Positions 43,182 to 51,337 of a DNA stretch of 64,000 nucleotides are shown piece by piece. This DNA is from Janthinobacterium lividum. Lineage in GTDB: Bacteria; Pseudomonadota; Gammaproteobacteria; Burkholderiales; Burkholderiaceae_D. Each line of letters starts with the position of its first letter. The stretch's first letter is position 1. Both the position numbers and the translations under genes were made by a program. The stretch spans positions 3,038,001 through 3,102,000 of the forward strand of contig NZ_CP139976.1 in the NCBI RefSeq assembly GCF_034424625.1. The letters are read 5' to 3'. The notes beneath the pieces are model-generated. The model saw nothing but the letters and a program-made list of their open reading frames with translations. It was not told the DNA's origin and ran no database searches.

Positions 43182-43274
43182 GGGGGAGGATTTCCTTAGG
43201 CCAGAAAATGCAGCTTGAAAGGGTACACTTTTTTGCCATTGCATGCTTCGCTGCCGGGCTTGCTGTCTGCGCTG

Positions 43275-44135
43275 TCATGTCGCCGCAGCGCCTGACCACT
43301 CGCGCAGCAATTGTCCGAAAGCATCGGCCGCCGCCATGCTGCCGGCGGCGCGCCACAACAGCTGGAACTGGGCGGCGGGCAGGGCGGGCAAGCCATGCTG
43401 TCCATCGATGACCACCATGCCCGCCTCCAGGTCGCCCTGTGGCAAGGCCGTGATGGCCAGCCCGGCCAGCACGGCGGCGCGCAAGCCCTGCTGGCTGGGC
43501 GAGGTGAACGCCACGCGCCAGTCGAGTCCGGCGCCATCGAGGGCGTCGACGCCCACTTGCCGGTGCATGCAGGGCGCCGGTGAAAACGCCAGCGGCAGGG
43601 GCAGCGCGTCGTCATGCCGGAAGTCATGCGCCGCGGCCCAGACGAAGCGCGTGCGGCGCAACACGGCCGCCTCATCTTGCCCGTCCGCCAGGACCATGAC
43701 GACGGCCAGGTCCAGCGCATCGGCCGCGACCAGTTTTTGCAAGTCAAGATAGGTGCCGACCGTGACATCCAGTCGAACGGACGGAAACAGGTGCGCGAAC
43801 TGCGCCAGCAGGGCAGGCAGGCGCGCGCCCATGAAATTTTCCGGTACGCCAAAGCGCACGGCGCCCGCAATCGAGGAACGCTGGAAGCGCCGCGACAGCG
43901 CATCCTGGGCAGCCAGAATCTGCCGCGCGTGGCGCAGAAAATCTGCACCATCTTCCGTCAGGCGCAGGCTGCGCGTCGTGCGCACCAGCAGCGCGGCGCC
44001 CGCTTGCTCTTCCAGGCGGCGGATCTGGTGGCTGATGGCGGACTGGCTCAGGTGCAGCCGTTCGGCGGCACGCGTAAAGCCGCCCGTGTCCTGGACGGCC
44101 ACAAAGGCGCGCAGCAGGGCTGTGTCGAAGTCCAT
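43275..44135 (-). CDS. LysR family transcriptional regulator
   Basis: A 286-aa LysR-type regulator (HTH with GGFTRAAERLHLSQSAISHQI; effector domain about 88-280 with GAVRFGVPENFMGARLP). The start at 44135 (MDFDTALLR) has a GGGAA ribosome site; upstream starts at 44153 and 44177 are not favoured. Divergent from a DHA2 exporter with a 118-base AT-rich gap, and lying before the SDR gene on the same strand; either or both may be its targets. Confidence 0.88.
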   Translation of the reverse strand: MDFDTALLRAFVAVQDTGGFTRAAERLHLSQSAISHQIRRLEEQAGAALLVRTTRSLRLTEDGADFLRHARQILAAQDALSRRFQRSSIAGAVRFGVPENFMGARLPALLAQFAHLFPSVRLDVTVGTYLDLQKLVAADALDLAVVMVLADGQDEAAVLRRTRFVWAAAHDFRHDDALPLPLAFSPAPCMHRQVGVDALDGAGLDWRVAFTSPSQQGLRAAVLAGLAITALPQGDLEAGMVVIDGQHGLPALPAAQFQLLWRAAGSMAAADAFGQLLREWSGAAAT

Positions 44136-44253
44136 GGGGTTCCCGTGATTCATGATGAAAATGAATGAATTGTACAAAATTTTATCATTTCCCTCATGAG
44201 TCCTGGCTTTCTAGAATGGCGGCTCGCAGTGCGCCGTCTCCACGCGCACCTCC

Positions 44254-45792
44254 ATGACCACCGACATCAAGGCTTCGATGCACCTGACTAATTCGCAACA
44301 AAATGCACTGACCCTGGCCGCCGTCTGCCTGGCCTCGCTCATGTTCGGCCTGGAAATTTCCAGCGTGCCCGTCATCCTGCCCACCCTGGAAACCGTGCTG
44401 CATGGCGGTTTCAAGGACTTGCAATGGATTATGAACGCCTACACGCTGGCTTGCACCACCGTGCTGATGGCAACAGGTACCCTGGCCGACCGCTATGGCC
44501 GCAAGCGCTTGCTGCTGGCCAGCCTGGTCCTGTTCGGCCTCAGTTCGCTGGCGTGCGGCTGGGCCGGCAGCACGGGCGTGCTGATCGCCGCGCGTGCGCT
44601 GCAGGGCATGGCTGGCGGCGCCATGCTGATTTGCCAGGTGGCCGTGCTGTCGCAGCAGTTCCCGGCCGGCGCGGCGCGGGGCAGGGCGTTCGGCGCCTGG
44701 GGTATCGTGTTTGGCCTGGGCCTGGGCTTCGGCCCCATCATCGGCGCGGCTATCGTCGCGCTGTCAAACTGGCAGTGGGTATTTCTCGTGCACGGCCCGC
44801 TGGCTGTCGTTGCGCTGCTGCTGGCGGGCCTGGGCGTGAGCGAGTCGCGCGACCCGCAGCGGCGCAAGCTGGACGTGGCGGGCATCGCCACCCTGTCGCT
44901 GGCCGTGTTCAGTCTGGCGTGGTGCATCACGCAGGGGCCGGCGCTGGGTTTCAGCGATCCCCGTACGCTGGCCAGCCTGGCCGTGGCGCTGGCCGGTTTT
45001 GCCGCGTTTGCCGTCATCGAACGGCGCCAGCCTGAGCCGATGATCGATTTTTCCGTCTTTCGCATCCGCCGTTTCTCGGGCGCCTTGCTCGGTTCGGCGG
45101 GCATGAATTGCAGTTTCTGGCCTTTCATGATTTATCTGCCCCTGTACGTGCAATATGGCCTCGGCTACGGCAGCCTGGGCACGGGCCTGACCTTGCTGGC
45201 CTACACCTTGCCCACCTTGCTCGTGCCGCCGCTGGCCGAGCGGCTGGCGCTGCGCTACCTGGCCGATACGGTGATCCCTGCCGGCTTGCTGGCCATCGGC
45301 ACGGGCTTGCTGCTGATGTGCTGGGGCAGCCATGCGGACGCCGCCAGCTGGCTGACGATCCTGCCCGGCTGCCTGCTGGCGGGCACGGGCCTGGGCTTGA
45401 CCAATACGCCCGTTACCAACACGACGACGGGGGCCGTGCCCGGCGAACGGGCTGGTATGGCTTCCAGCATCGACATCAGCGCGCGCATGGTCAGCCTGTC
45501 CATCAATATCGCGCTGATGGGCTTTATCCTCGTCGAAGCCATGCAGTCCGCCTTGCGGCAGCAGCTGCCCGGTGGGCTGGACGCGGCCGCCTTGCGCGCC
45601 ATGGCGGAGAATTTGTCGGCAGGCAAGGGCGCCGCCGCGCTGCCGGATGGCGTGGCGAAGCTTGCGCTGGCACAAGGCTTTGGCGCCGTGATGCTGTACG
45701 GAGGCGTGGCTGCCTGCCTGTTCGCCGTGGCCAGCTGGCTGGTGTTTGGCGCCGGACGGTCGCGGCAGGCTGCCGGCATGCCGGCGCGCTGA
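44254..45792 (+). CDS. DHA2-type MFS transporter (14 spans)
   Basis: A 512-aa DHA2 exporter. N-terminal span LTLAAVCLASLMFGLEISSVPVILP, motif A in GTLADRYGRKRLLLASLV and motif C in GIVFGLGLGFGPIIGAAI, with the extra two helices of the 14-span group. Related to, but clearly distinct from, the pump at 41083. A hydrophilic tail segment (LSAGKGAAALPDGVAK) precedes the last span. Likely regulated by the divergent LysR. Substrate unknown. Confidence 0.9.
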   Translation: MTTDIKASMHLTNSQQNALTLAAVCLASLMFGLEISSVPVILPTLETVLHGGFKDLQWIMNAYTLACTTVLMATGTLADRYGRKRLLLASLVLFGLSSLACGWAGSTGVLIAARALQGMAGGAMLICQVAVLSQQFPAGAARGRAFGAWGIVFGLGLGFGPIIGAAIVALSNWQWVFLVHGPLAVVALLLAGLGVSESRDPQRRKLDVAGIATLSLAVFSLAWCITQGPALGFSDPRTLASLAVALAGFAAFAVIERRQPEPMIDFSVFRIRRFSGALLGSAGMNCSFWPFMIYLPLYVQYGLGYGSLGTGLTLLAYTLPTLLVPPLAERLALRYLADTVIPAGLLAIGTGLLLMCWGSHADAASWLTILPGCLLAGTGLGLTNTPVTNTTTGAVPGERAGMASSIDISARMVSLSINIALMGFILVEAMQSALRQQLPGGLDAAALRAMAENLSAGKGAAALPDGVAKLALAQGFGAVMLYGGVAACLFAVASWLVFGAGRSRQAAGMPAR

Positions 45793-45864
45793 GATACAGG
45801 GGCAGGGGAGGCTATAATCTGGGCACGTTGACAAGTGTTGCTCAACGTCATTACGAGGCCGCCC

Positions 45865-46662
45865 ATGCATAAACTGATTTCTGAACTCACCCGTTTGTAT
45901 CTGTTCGATGAACAGCAGCAATACGTCGATGCGGACGGCGGCGCGCAGCCGCTGACGCCGGCCGTGCTGGCGCGCCATCTGTCGGGCGAGCAGACAGTAG
46001 CGGTGCAACTCGTGACCGGCAGTGGCCTGGCGCGCGCGCTGGTGCTGGAGTTTGGCGGCAAGGGCGGCGGCGAAGCGCACTGGAGCGCGCTGTGCACGAT
46101 CGCCAATGCCGTGCAGCACGAGCTGGATTTGCCAGCGCCCGCAGTCAGCATCTCGGGCACGGCGTTCCAGTTGTGGTTGTCACTGGCCACGCCCGTGCCC
46201 GCCGCCCAGGCGCGCCAGTTCGTGCAGCTGCTGCGTTCCACTTTTTTGCCTGCCTCGACCGACATTCTCGCCGTGGCGCCGCCCGCTTACGTGGAGCAGG
46301 TGGCGCTGCCGCCAAGCCTGCAGCCGTCCAGCAAGTGGGCCGCCTTCATCCACCCCAGCATGGGTGCCGCCTTCGTCGACGAACCGGGCCTGGACATGCC
46401 ACCGCCGCCAGCGGCCCAGCTGGGTTTCCTGGAAAGCTTGCGCAGCATCAACCCGGGACAATTCGCGCAGGCGCTGGCGCAGTTGCAGGGACATGCGGGC
46501 CTTTCGGAGTCTTCGCCAGCGCCTGTTCCCGTGGCCGCATCGCCTGTTGCATCTTCCGCCACCGCGCCAGGCTTGCTGTTGCAGGACGCCACGCTGGAAG
46601 ACATCGTGCGCTGGTTGCATGCGCGCAACATCGAACCGACGTTCCGGCACCGGCTGCCGTAG
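45865..46662 (+). CDS. Degenerate archaeo-eukaryotic primase-like protein (inferred)
   Basis: A 265-aa cytoplasmic protein of no annotated function. Residues 55-195 follow the order of the primase domain seen in TOTE conflict systems: ARALVLEFG (56-64) where the metal-binding hDhD strand would be, then SISGTAFQLWLSL (95-107) where active enzymes have Ser-Gly-x-Gly-x-His-x-Trp, then VPAAQARQFVQLL, then SMGAAFVDEPGLDMP (165-179) and QLGFLESLRSINP. The key residues are altered (Glu62 for Asp; Gln102 for His), so catalysis is doubtful. The C terminus has a linker rich in Pro, Ala and Ser, then a short helical end. The start at 45865 is chosen by frame conservation. The fold match is by pattern only. 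Confidence 0.55.
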   Translation: MHKLISELTRLYLFDEQQQYVDADGGAQPLTPAVLARHLSGEQTVAVQLVTGSGLARALVLEFGGKGGGEAHWSALCTIANAVQHELDLPAPAVSISGTAFQLWLSLATPVPAAQARQFVQLLRSTFLPASTDILAVAPPAYVEQVALPPSLQPSSKWAAFIHPSMGAAFVDEPGLDMPPPPAAQLGFLESLRSINPGQFAQALAQLQGHAGLSESSPAPVPVAASPVASSATAPGLLLQDATLEDIVRWLHARNIEPTFRHRLP

Positions 46663-46746
46663 CCACGGCATGGCTGGCTTGAGGTGAACAAGCAATATAT
46701 ATCGACATTCAGAACAATTGAAATTTCGGATGAAAGGCAGCATTCA

Positions 46747-47733
46747 ATGGATTTCCATGTAGTCGCAAATTCCTATAATTGCTACGGTGGTCACACAACG
46801 TTGTCTCCGATCGGGGATTTTCTTCTCGCGGGCAGCGGCAATTTTGGCGGCGCGATTCAGGAAATTGCAGTCACGCTTCACTTCAGGGACTCTGGTCCGG
46901 CAAAGAAGACGCTGGAATCTCTGTTGGAGACGCACAACAATTTCCGCGCAACGCTGCCCAAGGTCACTTATCGAAGAGCAAAGGGCAAGGTCGAGATTGC
47001 CATCGCCAGCGAATTGATGGAAGGCCGGGACTGGACGCATTCTTCAACATTATCTTTGCCACTTTTTAAAGCAGGTGTGGATGAAGTCATCCATGCATTA
47101 GGGCTATTGAGCAAGCGATTGAAGCGCACTGATGATTTTAGCCTGGAGAAATTTCTGGACCACTGTGACGCTGCCAGGAATCGCGTCCCGGATTCCGAGG
47201 AAGCTCTTCAACTCCTGGCATCCGGGCTGAAGGCAGCGGCACAAGCCAAGCGTGATGGAATGTCAGCCTGGGAGCAGTTGGGAATCGACTGGGAAGACTT
47301 TCATCCCAAGGCACGCGAGATGCTGGATGATCCATTTTTTTGGAATTGCGCGGATGATTTCTCGCCGAACGGCAATGATACTGGAGCTGATCTTCTGGAG
47401 AGCTATCGCGAGTGGCACAAGACGCACAAGGATGTCACGCCAATTCGATTCCTCGAGAAACTGGCAAAGCAGTGGGGATATGCCGACATACGCGCCATGG
47501 ACGATGATGTGCGCTGCGAAGCGTCGATTGCTCTCGCATTTGCGGAGATAAAGTTAAGAGCGGCATGCAACCAACAGGCGCGACAACTGGCATTGGACGC
47601 TATCGGGCAGCAAAGAGCCCAGGCGCTGGCCGCGGGGGACTGGTCTCATCGCGAAGAAAAGCTGGATGCCTTGAATCAGATCGAAGCAAAGTTGAAGCAA
47701 ATGGATCACACCATGGTGCATTTGACGGACTGA
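46747..47733 (+). CDS. Uncharacterised orphan protein, 328 aa
   Basis: A cytoplasmic 328-aa protein in an AT-richer stretch. The N-terminal half is beta-rich (MDFHVVANSYNCYGGH, then HFRDSGPAKKTLESLL, RRAKGKVEIAIASELM); the second half is helical, with ARELLDDPFFWNCADDFSPN-like sequence (AREMLDDPFFWNCADD here), then GADLLESYREWHKTHKDVTP and a charged coiled-coil end. The DPFFWNC...GNDTGADLLE...W segment faintly recalls YfeS-type proteins; I hold this weakly. The start at 46747 follows a purine-rich AAAGGCAG; GTG 46684 is possible. Codon use differs from neighbours, suggesting horizontal origin. Confidence 0.7.
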   Translation: MDFHVVANSYNCYGGHTTLSPIGDFLLAGSGNFGGAIQEIAVTLHFRDSGPAKKTLESLLETHNNFRATLPKVTYRRAKGKVEIAIASELMEGRDWTHSSTLSLPLFKAGVDEVIHALGLLSKRLKRTDDFSLEKFLDHCDAARNRVPDSEEALQLLASGLKAAAQAKRDGMSAWEQLGIDWEDFHPKAREMLDDPFFWNCADDFSPNGNDTGADLLESYREWHKTHKDVTPIRFLEKLAKQWGYADIRAMDDDVRCEASIALAFAEIKLRAACNQQARQLALDAIGQQRAQALAAGDWSHREEKLDALNQIEAKLKQMDHTMVHLTD

Positions 47734-47891
47734 GGCGCAGCGATTACTTTGACGTTGAATGTGATTTCAAGCGGCAGTAATGGGGAGGAAGCTGCCAACG
47801 ACAGCAGGCGGCCAGAAGCGGACTTTTTGTTGGCAATTATTTAAATAAGAAAACATGCACCCACCGTGGAATTTTACCTTTTAGTTTAAGA

Positions 47892-48080
47892 ATGAAAAAA
47901 TTTCCAAGGAGAAAAGCCGTGGATCATAAGAAAAACAGCAGATTTACACTCAAAGATGTCTTGATAAAAACCAATGCTCAGCGTCTTTCTGAGGCACCAA
48001 AAAGCGAGAAAATTATTCATTATGTTTTTGTTTTTGGCATTGTGATTGTTATAGTGGCCTCTCTTGTTTTTATGGATTGA
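47892..48080 (+). CDS. Small single-span membrane protein, 62 aa
   Basis: A 62-aa protein with a basic N terminus (MKKFPRRKAVDHKKNSRF), a polar middle, and one strong hydrophobic helix near the C terminus (IIHYVFVFGIVIVIVASLVF), so probably an inner-membrane protein with its N terminus in the cytoplasm. AT-rich, lacking the GC-rich third positions of its neighbours. No family recognised. A start at 47892 has modest ribosome-site support. Confidence 0.5.
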   Translation: MKKFPRRKAVDHKKNSRFTLKDVLIKTNAQRLSEAPKSEKIIHYVFVFGIVIVIVASLVFMD

Positions 48081-48173
48081 TTTTTAATCATATACTCTAT
48101 GGCAACTAATGCCACAGCATTACAGTTTAAAGAATCGCACAAGAAAAATAATGTTTTATATTTTAGAGACACG

Positions 48174-48473
48174 ATGTATTTTTTAAAAGCAATACTGCTT
48201 GTCGTAACGCCGTTGCTAACAGTACAGCCGACATTTGCGTTTCAGGCCTCGGGCAAAGTTGCGGATGTCGCAATCCGTGCTCTCGCTGATCAGACTGCAA
48301 AACAGCTTGCGCAAAATGAACTCGATGGCGTTTACGCATCTATGGCGCCTAAACTCAAATCGGTCTACTCCCGCGATGAGTGGGTAAAGCCAGCATGGGG
48401 TATGCAAAGAATCTTCGGACGCATTGAATCGTTTGATTTTGAAGCCAGCAACTACGGAAAGCGAGGCGTTTAG
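48174..48473 (+). CDS. Small exported protein, DUF4019-like and probably truncated
   Basis: A 99-aa protein with a signal peptide (MYFLKAILLVVTPLLTVQPTFAF) and a short mature domain: IRALADQTAKQLAQNELDGVYASM, then VYSRDEWVKPAWGMQRIFGR. The order of a helix, a Ser/Asp turn, Trp, then Arg-x-x-Gly resembles the first half of DUF4019 or DUF3887 proteins, and the C terminus ends abruptly after one strand, so a truncation is plausible. AT-rich at the start, then closer to the chromosomal norm. ATG 48174 is favoured over 48099. Confidence 0.5.
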   Translation: MYFLKAILLVVTPLLTVQPTFAFQASGKVADVAIRALADQTAKQLAQNELDGVYASMAPKLKSVYSRDEWVKPAWGMQRIFGRIESFDFEASNYGKRGV

Positions 48474-48606
48474 TTAGAGTGTTGCGACCACCGATTGAAT
48501 CCGCAGACGACAGCGGACAGTCGCCCAGGTGACAAGTCTGCCTGCACGCTGTGTCCACATTTTTTGTTCGTCCACACTCGATTATTGAAACAGGGAAATG
48601 CCTGCG

Positions 48607-49158
48607 ATGAAAAATCTTGTACTTGCCGTTGCGCTGTGCCTGGCTAACGGCGTTCCGCCAGCGGCGCTTGCCGCCGATGCCGCGCCCGTGGTCACCATCG
48701 AGAACGCGTTTTCTCCCGATGGCGGGGCGGAGGCGCTGGTGCTCAAGGTCATCGATAGCGCGGCGTCGAGCATACGGCTGGCCGCCTATTCGTTCAGCTC
48801 GCCCCATGTGGTCGAGGCCTTGCTGCGGGCGCGGCAGCGGGGCGTGGATGTCAGGGTGCTGGCCGATACGCGGCGCAACGCGCGCAAGAATAGCCGGGCC
48901 GCGCTGGACCGGCTCGTCGGCGCGGGCATTCCCACGCGCCTGATTTCCCGCTATGCCTTGCATCACGACAAGTACATCGTGGCCGATGGCGTGACCGTGC
49001 AGAACGGCAGCTTCAATTACACGGCCGATGCGGCCACTGCCAACAGCGAAAATGTGCTCGTCGTGTTGAATAGCGAGCGCCTGGCGCAATCGTACCTGGC
49101 GCACTGGGAAAACCGCTGGGCCAGCGGCATCGACTATGCGCGCGTGCCGCGGCCCTGA
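48607..49158 (+). CDS. Phospholipase D-like nuclease (Nuc family), exported
   Basis: A 183-aa PLD-superfamily protein with a signal peptide (MKNLVLAVALCLANGVPPAALA). One HKD motif is present: LHHDKYIVADGVTVQNGSFNYT, with His, Lys and Asp in the right order. The single motif means two subunits must pair to form the active site, as in bacterial Nuc endonucleases. Supporting phrases are VIDSAASSIRLAAYSFSS and RGVDVRVLADTRR. Likely a periplasmic or secreted DNA-degrading enzyme. The start at 48607 is better spaced from AGGG than 48598. Confidence 0.88.
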   Translation: MKNLVLAVALCLANGVPPAALAADAAPVVTIENAFSPDGGAEALVLKVIDSAASSIRLAAYSFSSPHVVEALLRARQRGVDVRVLADTRRNARKNSRAALDRLVGAGIPTRLISRYALHHDKYIVADGVTVQNGSFNYTADAATANSENVLVVLNSERLAQSYLAHWENRWASGIDYARVPRP

Positions 49159-50055
49159 TCATTGCCCCTGCGCCGCACCCTGCACGCGCAGCCAGTCGAA
49201 CACTTGCCCGACGATGGGCGAACGCGGGTGCTCCGCCACGCCCGACAGCCACCAGGTGGCGCCGGGCACGCGCGGGTAAGCTGGCAGGATGTGCAACTGG
49301 CCACGCGCCAGGCTGGCATCGGCCAGCAAGCGGGGCAGGCAGGCGATGCCGCGTCCATCCAGGGTGGCGTCGAGCAAGAGGCGCGCATCGTCATAGATGG
49401 CCCGCTTGCGAAAGCGCGCCAGCGGCCCCAGGAACAGGGGCGCCGTGGCGTCGCCCGTCAGGCTTTCTTCCAGGCAAACCAGATCCGCGTGCAGGTGATG
49501 CGCATCCTGCGGCACGCCGGCCAGCCGCGCCGCCAGCTCGCTGTTGGCCACCAGTAGCCATTCATCGTGCAGCAGGGGGATTTCCTGCAAGTCCGCTTGC
49601 AGGAGGGGGCGGTCGCTGATGGCGATATCGACGTCGATCTCATCGACGAAGCGGGCGCTTTCATCCACCGACAGCAGCAAACACAATTCGGGCAGCTGCG
49701 CTTCCAGCGCGCGCAGCCGGGGCTGCAGCCAGCCGTGCAGCACGGGCGCCGGGCACACCAGCACCACGAGACCGGGATCGAGATAGGTGGCGATGCGCCC
49801 CAGGCCGCTGCGCAGCACGGTCATCGAGCGCTGCACGCTGCGCAGCAGCACTTCGCCGGCCACCGTCAGCTCCACGCCCCGTCCCGCGCGGCGGAACAGC
49901 GGCTGCTTGACTTGTTCTTCCAGCAATTGCACCTGGTGGCTGATGGCCGACTGCGTCACGTGCAGCTCGTCGGCCGCGCGCGAGAAATTGCCGTGGCGGG
50001 CCGCTGCCTCGAAGCCCATTAACAACTTCAGCGAAGGAATGCGATGTTCTGACAT
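49159..50055 (-). CDS. LysR family transcriptional regulator
   Basis: A 298-aa LysR-type regulator of the GcvA/AmpR style: HTH with NFSRAADELHVTQSAISHQV (about 20-40) and effector domain from about 90. Divergent from the tandem agmatine-deiminase-like genes, with a 104-base AT-rich gap containing an imperfect palindrome near 50065-50079. It probably controls them. Its stop codon abuts that of the convergent nuclease gene. Confidence 0.9.
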   Translation of the reverse strand: MSEHRIPSLKLLMGFEAAARHGNFSRAADELHVTQSAISHQVQLLEEQVKQPLFRRAGRGVELTVAGEVLLRSVQRSMTVLRSGLGRIATYLDPGLVVLVCPAPVLHGWLQPRLRALEAQLPELCLLLSVDESARFVDEIDVDIAISDRPLLQADLQEIPLLHDEWLLVANSELAARLAGVPQDAHHLHADLVCLEESLTGDATAPLFLGPLARFRKRAIYDDARLLLDATLDGRGIACLPRLLADASLARGQLHILPAYPRVPGATWWLSGVAEHPRSPIVGQVFDWLRVQGAAQGQ

Positions 50056-50159
50056 ATGAGAAAACCTAATGAATTAAGGTAAATCATATCATTTGTTTTC
50101 ATGTCTTGATCCCGCCACAATGCCGTGCATGCCAAGTGGCTTATTTATAAGGATGAATC

Positions 50160-51326
50160 ATGAACACACGTCGTTATTTCTTGCGCCATTGCATGACTGG
50201 TGGCAGCGCGCTGGCCCTGGGCGGCTTGCTGGCCGGCTGCGGCGGTGGCGCCGATGGCGGGTTGGAAACCGGCCCCGTTGCGCCGCCGCCACCGATCAAT
50301 AGTGGCGCTGGCGCCCAGCAGGCCGATGGCTGGCGCATGCCCGACGAGGCCGAAGCCCACAAGGCCACGTGGATGGCGTATGGCGCTTCAAGCGCCGTCT
50401 GGACGCGCGCCCAAGTGCCGCAGGTGCAGCTGGCGCTGGTGCGCATCGCCAATGCCATCGCCGCGTATGAACCCGTCAACATGCTGGTGCGCCCGGACGA
50501 GCTGGCCAGTGCGCGGCCATTCTTCGACGCCCGCGTGAACCTGATTCCCGCCGAGATGGATGATGTGTGGATGCGCGACACGGGCCCCGTCTTCGTGCGC
50601 AAGCCGAACGGCGAGCGGGCCGGCGTGAAGTTCAACTTCAATGGCTGGGGCAACAAGCAGCAGTCCGGCAAGGATGGGCAGGTGGCCGACGTGGTCGCCG
50701 CCCAGGCCCGGGTGCCGCTGCTGGCCACGCGGCTGGTGCTCGAGGGCGGGGCGCTGGAAGTCGATGGCAAGGGCACGGCCATCATCGCGGAAAGTTGCGT
50801 GCTGAATAATAACCGCAACCCGGGCTGGAGCAAGGCCGATTGCGAAGCGGAATTGCTGCGCCTGCTGGGCATCCGCAAGGTGATCTGGCTGCCTGGCATC
50901 AAGAACCAGGACATCACGGATGCCCACACGGACTTTTACGCGCGCTTCGTGCGCCCCGGCGTGGTGGCGGCGCACCGCGAGATGGACCCGGAATCGTACG
51001 ATTACGCGCTGACCCGGCGCCACCTGGAGATCTTGCGCGGTGCTACCGATGCGGACGGCCAGCCGCTGCAGATCGTCGTCATCGACGGCCCCGAAAAAAT
51101 TCGGCCTGGAAACAACCCGAACACCTTCGCCGCCGGTTACATCAATTACTATGCCACCAGCAGCGCCATTTTCCTGCCGGAATTCGGCGACGCGCAGGCG
51201 GACGCCAGCGCCAGGGCGCAGTACGCGCAACTGTATCCGGGGCGCGCCGTGATCCAGATCAATATCGATCCCATCGCGGCCGGTGGCGGCGGCATCCATT
51301 GCACCACGCAGCAGGAAATTGCATAA
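50160..51326 (+). CDS. Exported agmatine deiminase/PPAD-family lipoprotein (first of tandem pair)
   Basis: A 388-aa amidinotransferase-fold protein of the agmatine deiminase/peptidyl-arginine deiminase family, which hydrolyses guanidines to ureas and ammonia. Active-site pieces: DDVWMRDTGPVFV (about 137-149), DAHTDFYARF (His and Asp) and the closing GGGGIHCTTQQE with the catalytic Cys. The N terminus has a twin-arginine signal (RRYFLRH) ending in a lipobox (LAGC), so it is an exported lipoprotein, unlike cytosolic AguA. Followed 11 bases later by a close paralogue. LysR-controlled, by position. Confidence 0.88.
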   Translation: MNTRRYFLRHCMTGGSALALGGLLAGCGGGADGGLETGPVAPPPPINSGAGAQQADGWRMPDEAEAHKATWMAYGASSAVWTRAQVPQVQLALVRIANAIAAYEPVNMLVRPDELASARPFFDARVNLIPAEMDDVWMRDTGPVFVRKPNGERAGVKFNFNGWGNKQQSGKDGQVADVVAAQARVPLLATRLVLEGGALEVDGKGTAIIAESCVLNNNRNPGWSKADCEAELLRLLGIRKVIWLPGIKNQDITDAHTDFYARFVRPGVVAAHREMDPESYDYALTRRHLEILRGATDADGQPLQIVVIDGPEKIRPGNNPNTFAAGYINYYATSSAIFLPEFGDAQADASARAQYAQLYPGRAVIQINIDPIAAGGGGIHCTTQQEIA

Positions 51327-51337
51327 AGGAGATCAGC

